The notes beneath the pieces were generated by a model. It saw only the letters and a program-made list of their open reading frames with translations. It had not been told where the DNA came from and did not search any database. From contig NZ_OX031157.1 in NCBI RefSeq assembly GCF_943736995.1, forward strand, positions 1,213,001-1,277,000: DNA of 64,000 nt, read 5' to 3'. Each line of letters begins with the position of its first letter. Within the stretch, counting starts at the first letter, position 1. Source of the stretch: Sporosarcina sp. Marseille-Q4943 (GTDB lineage Bacteria > Bacillota > Bacilli > Bacillales_A > Planococcaceae). Below are positions 60,944 to 64,000 of this stretch, piece after piece. Made by a program: the position numbers and the translations under genes.

Positions 60944-62182
60944 TTACGCTCCAATCCCCACAACCTCTCCCGTAAATTTGTTATAAGCTGCATACGCCGT
61001 GCCGACTGGACCGTTCCTGTTCTTCGATACAATCAGCTCCATGACATTATCGTTCTCATCCTTTGAGTAATACGCGTCGCGGTATAAAAAGACGATGACA
61101 TCCGCGTCCTCCTCAATTGAACCCGATTCCCGCAAGTCCGACATGAGCGGCCGCTTGTCATGCCGCTGTTCGACCGCCCGGCTCAACTGCGCAAGCGTAA
61201 TGACCGGGCAATTGAACTCGCGCGCCATCGCCTTCAAATCCTTCGTGATCTGGGACACTTGCAAATGCTTGTTGGCACTGTTATCTTCCGAATGAATTAA
61301 CGTCAAATAGTCAATCAAGATGACCGGCTTCCTACCGGGATATGCATGGATCATCTTCCGCACCTTCATCCGCATTTCCGCAACGGTCTGCCTGCTCCGG
61401 TCGTAAAACTGGATATTCGTTTCCGCCACTCTGCCAATCGTTTTCACCCAATTCCCCTTTTGCGCATCACTGAATAACGCATAAGGATCACGCATCCGGA
61501 TTCTCGAAAACCGTCCCGTCGATGCAAGGAGCCGATCCGTCAAACTCGCATCCGACATTTCAAGTGAAAAGATGATTGGCAGACGCCCTTGCCATCCGGC
61601 GTGCTTCGCGATATGCAGCATGATGTCGGACTTCCCCATGCTCGGCCGTCCAGCCAAAATGATCAATTCACCGTCCTGGAATCCATTCGTCATTTCGTCC
61701 AGCTTCCCAATGCCTGACGGCGCACCATCCGCAATCTCCTTCTTGACGAAAGGATCCTCGTACACATCCATCAGCAAATCGGCAATCGCGGAATGGTCGC
61801 TCACACGATTATCCATAAGCGCATCAAGCTCACTCATGACCCGGTCGATCGGCCAATTTTCCTGCCCTGCAATATGCAGTACGTTTTGCTTTTCACGCTC
61901 CCGCCAAACATCCAACATCACCCCGACGTAATCATCGAACTTCTCGATATGCGCATAATTCGTAAGGTCTTTCACATAATTCGCCCCGCCCAAATCTTGC
62001 GGGCTATATGTAGTAAGTAGAGTGACAAAATCAACCGTCTTCCCTGCAGCATGAAGCTCCTTCATCGACTGGAAGATCATCTTATGGACCGGATTTGTGA
62101 ATTGGAAAACCGAGAGCCCCGAATCCGTTATCAAATAATTCTCCTTCAACATCGAACCGAGAACCGCTTTCTCCGCAATCAC
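60944..62182 (-). CDS. DnaB-like replicative helicase (phage type)
   Basis: 412 residues: N-terminal DnaB domain (EKAVLGSMLKENYLITDSGLSVFQFTNPVHKMIFQSM by eye) and RecA-like core with Walker A GRPSMGKSDIMLH, FSLEMSDASLTDRLLAS, Walker B ILIDYLTLI, QISQ-type switch VSQITKDLKAMAREFNCPVITLAQLSRAVEQR and ESGSIEEDADVI. It unwinds DNA at forks. It is not the housekeeping copy by context, since it overlaps by four bases a phage-type replisome organiser gene. GTG start inside that gene's stop. Confidence 0.9.
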   Translation of the reverse strand: MIAEKAVLGSMLKENYLITDSGLSVFQFTNPVHKMIFQSMKELHAAGKTVDFVTLLTTYSPQDLGGANYVKDLTNYAHIEKFDDYVGVMLDVWREREKQNVLHIAGQENWPIDRVMSELDALMDNRVSDHSAIADLLMDVYEDPFVKKEIADGAPSGIGKLDEMTNGFQDGELIILAGRPSMGKSDIMLHIAKHAGWQGRLPIIFSLEMSDASLTDRLLASTGRFSRIRMRDPYALFSDAQKGNWVKTIGRVAETNIQFYDRSRQTVAEMRMKVRKMIHAYPGRKPVILIDYLTLIHSEDNSANKHLQVSQITKDLKAMAREFNCPVITLAQLSRAVEQRHDKRPLMSDLRESGSIEEDADVIVFLYRDAYYSKDENDNVMELIVSKNRNGPVGTAYAAYNKFTGEVVGIGA

Positions 62183-62661
62183 ATCGCTTCCCCCTTCGTC
62201 AGATCTAACTTAAATTCATTCACTAATAATTCTTTTCTTTTATTCTTCTTTCTTTCATTCTTACTAGGTGTGTTTAGTCGGTGCTTTGTCCGATGTTTGT
62301 CTGCGAAATCGCCTGTCACGCGTGCATCATTTTCTTGATAAAACGCCCATTTCATAATCGTTATGACCCGATTTTTGTTTGTCGATTTGTCTGTCAAAAA
62401 TCCGTACGAAGCAAATTTTTTCAAGGCAGTCCGGATTTTCGCTTCCGTGACCCCTTTTCCACACCGGTGAACTAACGTCGGAAGCGAAGTGACGAACTGT
62501 CCGGGCTGCAATGAATACACGTCTCCTCCCCACTCCCACTCCCTCTCCTTGTAATTCGCCATTAGGAGCATCGTCACTAAAATGACCTTTTGCTCAGCTG
62601 TCGAATCCTGCCAAACCGGGCTATCCAATATTGCGCGATGTAATTTAATCCAACCGTTCAT
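62179..62661 (-). CDS. Phage-type replisome organiser (DnaD/winged-helix N-terminal)
   Basis: 160 residues. The start GWIKLHRAILDSPVWQDSTAEQKVILVTMLLMANYKEREW is the standard opening of phage replisome organiser proteins, followed by a winged-helix part (ALKKFASYGFLTDKSTNKNRVITIMKW) and a basic tail (SKNERKKNKRKELLVNEFKLDL). Such proteins bind the origin and load the helicase. GAGG precedes the ATG. The upstream region carries the same ECF-like promoter as the 59548 gene, and no other phage genes are near. Confidence 0.87.
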   Translation of the reverse strand: MNGWIKLHRAILDSPVWQDSTAEQKVILVTMLLMANYKEREWEWGGDVYSLQPGQFVTSLPTLVHRCGKGVTEAKIRTALKKFASYGFLTDKSTNKNRVITIMKWAFYQENDARVTGDFADKHRTKHRLNTPSKNERKKNKRKELLVNEFKLDLTKGEAM

Positions 62662-62707
62662 TTTCCTCTTCCTCTCCTCATAAATGTTTTGATCAGTCCT
62701 TTCATTC

Positions 62708-62739
62708 GTTATATAGATGTGAATTAGGGAAAAGGATAC
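62708..62739 (-). promoter_or_regulatory. ECF-like promoter of the replication-module operon
   Basis: On the minus strand, GTATCC (62734-62739), TTTTCCC, ATTC, TCTATATAAC (62708-62717), then AATGAA. It matches 60032-60063 over nearly all 32 bases. Confidence 0.72.
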
Positions 62740-62764
62740 TAAAAGAGAAAAATATTTTTTTGAA

Positions 62765-62797
62765 ATGAAAAAACACCTCCCCTTGATCGGTTGGTGT
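62765..62797 (-). terminator. Degenerate terminator of the ACACC/GGTGT family
   Basis: AAAAAACACCTCCCC, TTGATCGG and TTGGTGTT form an imperfect hairpin with a T-run on the minus strand. No minus-strand gene ends here, so it may be a relic or insulate the promoter below. Confidence 0.5.
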
Positions 62798-62878
62798 TGA
62801 AGGTTCTCCTATGTTCTATTTCCCAAACTCGCTTCATACCCTCGTCTAGTAGAAACTATTCAGTAAGGAGTGATTCAA

Positions 62879-63643
62879 ATTAGAAAAATACTCTTGGCAA
62901 TGATGGTGTTGATCCTTGGTTGTTCCTATGCCTTTCCTCAGCAGACAACCGCAGCGGCGAAAACCGAGATGTATGTACATGCGAAAAATGATATCATCCT
63001 GCGTGCGGAACCAAAACAAAACGCTAAAAAGATCGGCACAATTCAAAATCACACGAAAGTAACTGTATTGTCCTCATCAAAAGGATGGTCCTACGTACAA
63101 GCCGGAAAAAGCAAGGGGTATGTGTACACGTCCGCTTTATCTAAGAATAAACCGAAAGCCGCATCAACGACTGTTACCGGTGGGCTGACGCCGAAAGAAG
63201 GGTTGATCCTTACGTACGAACCATCGTTCCTGGTTGATGAGAAGGAGACGTTCTCTGTAGAAAAAGAAAATGAATACACGTACTTATATAATAAAAAGAG
63301 TCCTCCGTACACGGATTTTTCGGACTTCACCTATATCGATGACGGAAAAAGATTGCTGATGGGTGTATCGAATTCCGACTTCGCCTTCGTCTTCGTTCCC
63401 TTACCATTGGAACAAGGGACGTACACAACAGATTCGTCGGACATGTACGAGGACCAAAAGGTTTTGGTTGAAAGCACGACGAAAACCGTAACCGTGAAAG
63501 CCGGTACATTCAAGAACGTCGTCATTCTTCGTTATCCAGATGGTTCCAGAGAATACTTTGCAAAAGGAATCGGCATCATAAAAAGTACAAATAAAAATGG
63601 CAAGATCTTTACAGAGTTAGCTTCTGTGAAGGAAGGGAAATAA
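62879..63643 (+). CDS. Secreted SH3-domain protein
   Basis: About 254 residues: signal peptide (RKILLAMMVLILGCSYAF ... TTAAAK), an SH3b domain (about 32-92; ILRAEPKQNAKKIGTIQNHTKVTVLSSSKGWSYVQAGKSKGYVYTSAL by eye) and a C-terminal domain of unknown type (FKNVVILRYPDGSREYFAKGIGIIKSTNKNGKIFTELASV). The start is odd: the best fit to AAGGAG spacing (eight bases) is an ATT at 62879-62881, while the only usual start near, GTG 62870, overlaps the Shine-Dalgarno site. SH3b domains bind cell-wall peptides. Confidence 0.82.
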   Translation: MRKILLAMMVLILGCSYAFPQQTTAAAKTEMYVHAKNDIILRAEPKQNAKKIGTIQNHTKVTVLSSSKGWSYVQAGKSKGYVYTSALSKNKPKAASTTVTGGLTPKEGLILTYEPSFLVDEKETFSVEKENEYTYLYNKKSPPYTDFSDFTYIDDGKRLLMGVSNSDFAFVFVPLPLEQGTYTTDSSDMYEDQKVLVESTTKTVTVKAGTFKNVVILRYPDGSREYFAKGIGIIKSTNKNGKIFTELASVKEGK

Positions 63644-63909
63644 AGTCTAACGGGTTCGCGTTGATGGAGAGAATACAATAAAAGAACATAATGTTCAGGG
63701 ACACCATTCGCATATGAATTGGTGTCCCTGCTTTTGTTGTTGTATCAACATTTAGATGCTCTATAGTTATAACACTTGTTTACTGGATATAAGGAAAATC
63801 TAGGAAGATAAATAATCTGTGCTAAAATAAATTAAAGATTATGAAATGATGATCTGCAACTAATGAGGCAGGTTGGTGAAGAAGGATCAAATGGTAAAGG
63901 GATGTTAAG
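63644..63909. other. Intergenic region
   Basis: No gene is seen apart from the terminator at 63696-63737. The part after it is AT-rich and should hold the promoter of the last gene, but I can point to no clear boxes. Confidence 0.55.
63696..63737 (+). terminator. Rho-independent terminator
   Basis: CAGGGACACC (63696-63705) pairs with GGTGTCCCTG (63721-63730), followed by CTTTTGTTG. Confidence 0.85.
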
Positions 63910-64000
63910 ATGAGACATTTAATGTTCCTAAAGGGGGGCAATGCATTGAGTAGTTTCCACAAAATCATAGGGATTTTATTTTTCATAATAAACTTCTGCT
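63910..64000 (+). CDS. N-terminal fragment of a membrane or secreted protein
   Basis: Thirty residues are visible before the window ends. ATG 63910 has AAAGGG eight bases upstream. A TTG at 63946, in the same frame, also has a strong site (AAAGGGGGG) and gives a start with a hydrophobic segment (KIIGILFFIINF), typical of a signal peptide or anchor. The product cannot be named. Confidence 0.45.
   Translation, partial: MRHLMFLKGGNALSSFHKIIGILFFIINFC

Noticed and set aside
59548..62661. Intact prophage
   Set aside because: Only replisome organiser and helicase genes look phage-like; no integrase, structural, lysis or attachment sites are seen, and the neighbours are ordinary genes.

Overview
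The window is from a low-GC Gram-positive, spore-forming member of the Bacillales, most like the Planococcaceae (Sporosarcina/Lysinibacillus type). The reasons are Shine-Dalgarno sites of the GGAGG type with many TTG and GTG starts, three SLH-domain surface proteins, a YheC/YheD spore-coat ATP-grasp protein, a LysM-GH18 spore-type glycosidase, UvsE and an RsbQ homologue. It is ordinary chromosome with accessory catabolic blocks. I saw no tRNA, rRNA, CRISPR array, transposase or integrase.

1-4044: a divergent GntR regulator (cut by the left edge) faces a four-gene amino-acid uptake and oxidation operon: solute-binding lipoprotein, L-lysine 6-dehydrogenase-like enzyme, permease and ATPase. Its leader holds a promoter, an inverted repeat and a near-consensus cre site. 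4197-18000: housekeeping and repair genes (AlkD-like, UvsE, GNAT, methyltransferase, SET, LysM-GH18, S66 peptidase, VOC), plus RsbQ coupled to a PAS-GGDEF protein in place of the usual RsbP phosphatase. 18013-22628: a RpiR-controlled divergon for N-acyl amino acids (YfcC carrier, M20 amidohydrolase, enolase-superfamily N-acylamino acid racemase). 22681-38317: small membrane proteins, an APH(3')-like kinase, YheC/D, a BCCT carrier, SLH proteins, an ECF sigma/anti-sigma/polysaccharide deacetylase operon, and VWA and HTH proteins.

38416-49908: a catabolic island of flavin reductase, NCS1 permease, isochorismatase-type hydrolase, YciI protein, two aldehyde dehydrogenases, alpha/beta hydrolase, DUF1185 protein, LLM flavin oxygenase, GntR regulator and BCCT carrier. 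A CTTGCATG/CATGCAAG operator sits just downstream of three promoters and links the parts into one regulon. The gene set resembles trigonelline (N-methylnicotinate) ring cleavage and fits a betaine carrier; the substrate is inferred. 51106-55069: a second operon with two M20 hydrolases around a two-protein uncharacterised membrane carrier (DUF5058 plus partner).

55573-64000: a second large SLH protein sharing an ECF promoter with the deacetylase/sigma operon, GltS, a CoA-pyrophosphatase, and a phage-type replication module (replisome organiser plus DnaB helicase) in one operon with a HEPN-CBS protein. Their promoter is nearly identical to one in front of a neighbouring orphan gene. Non-coding structure includes a repeat family of about 150 bp (six copies at five loci, conserved arms, variable terminator-like core), a 21-bp tandem array, and a set of sequence-related terminators.
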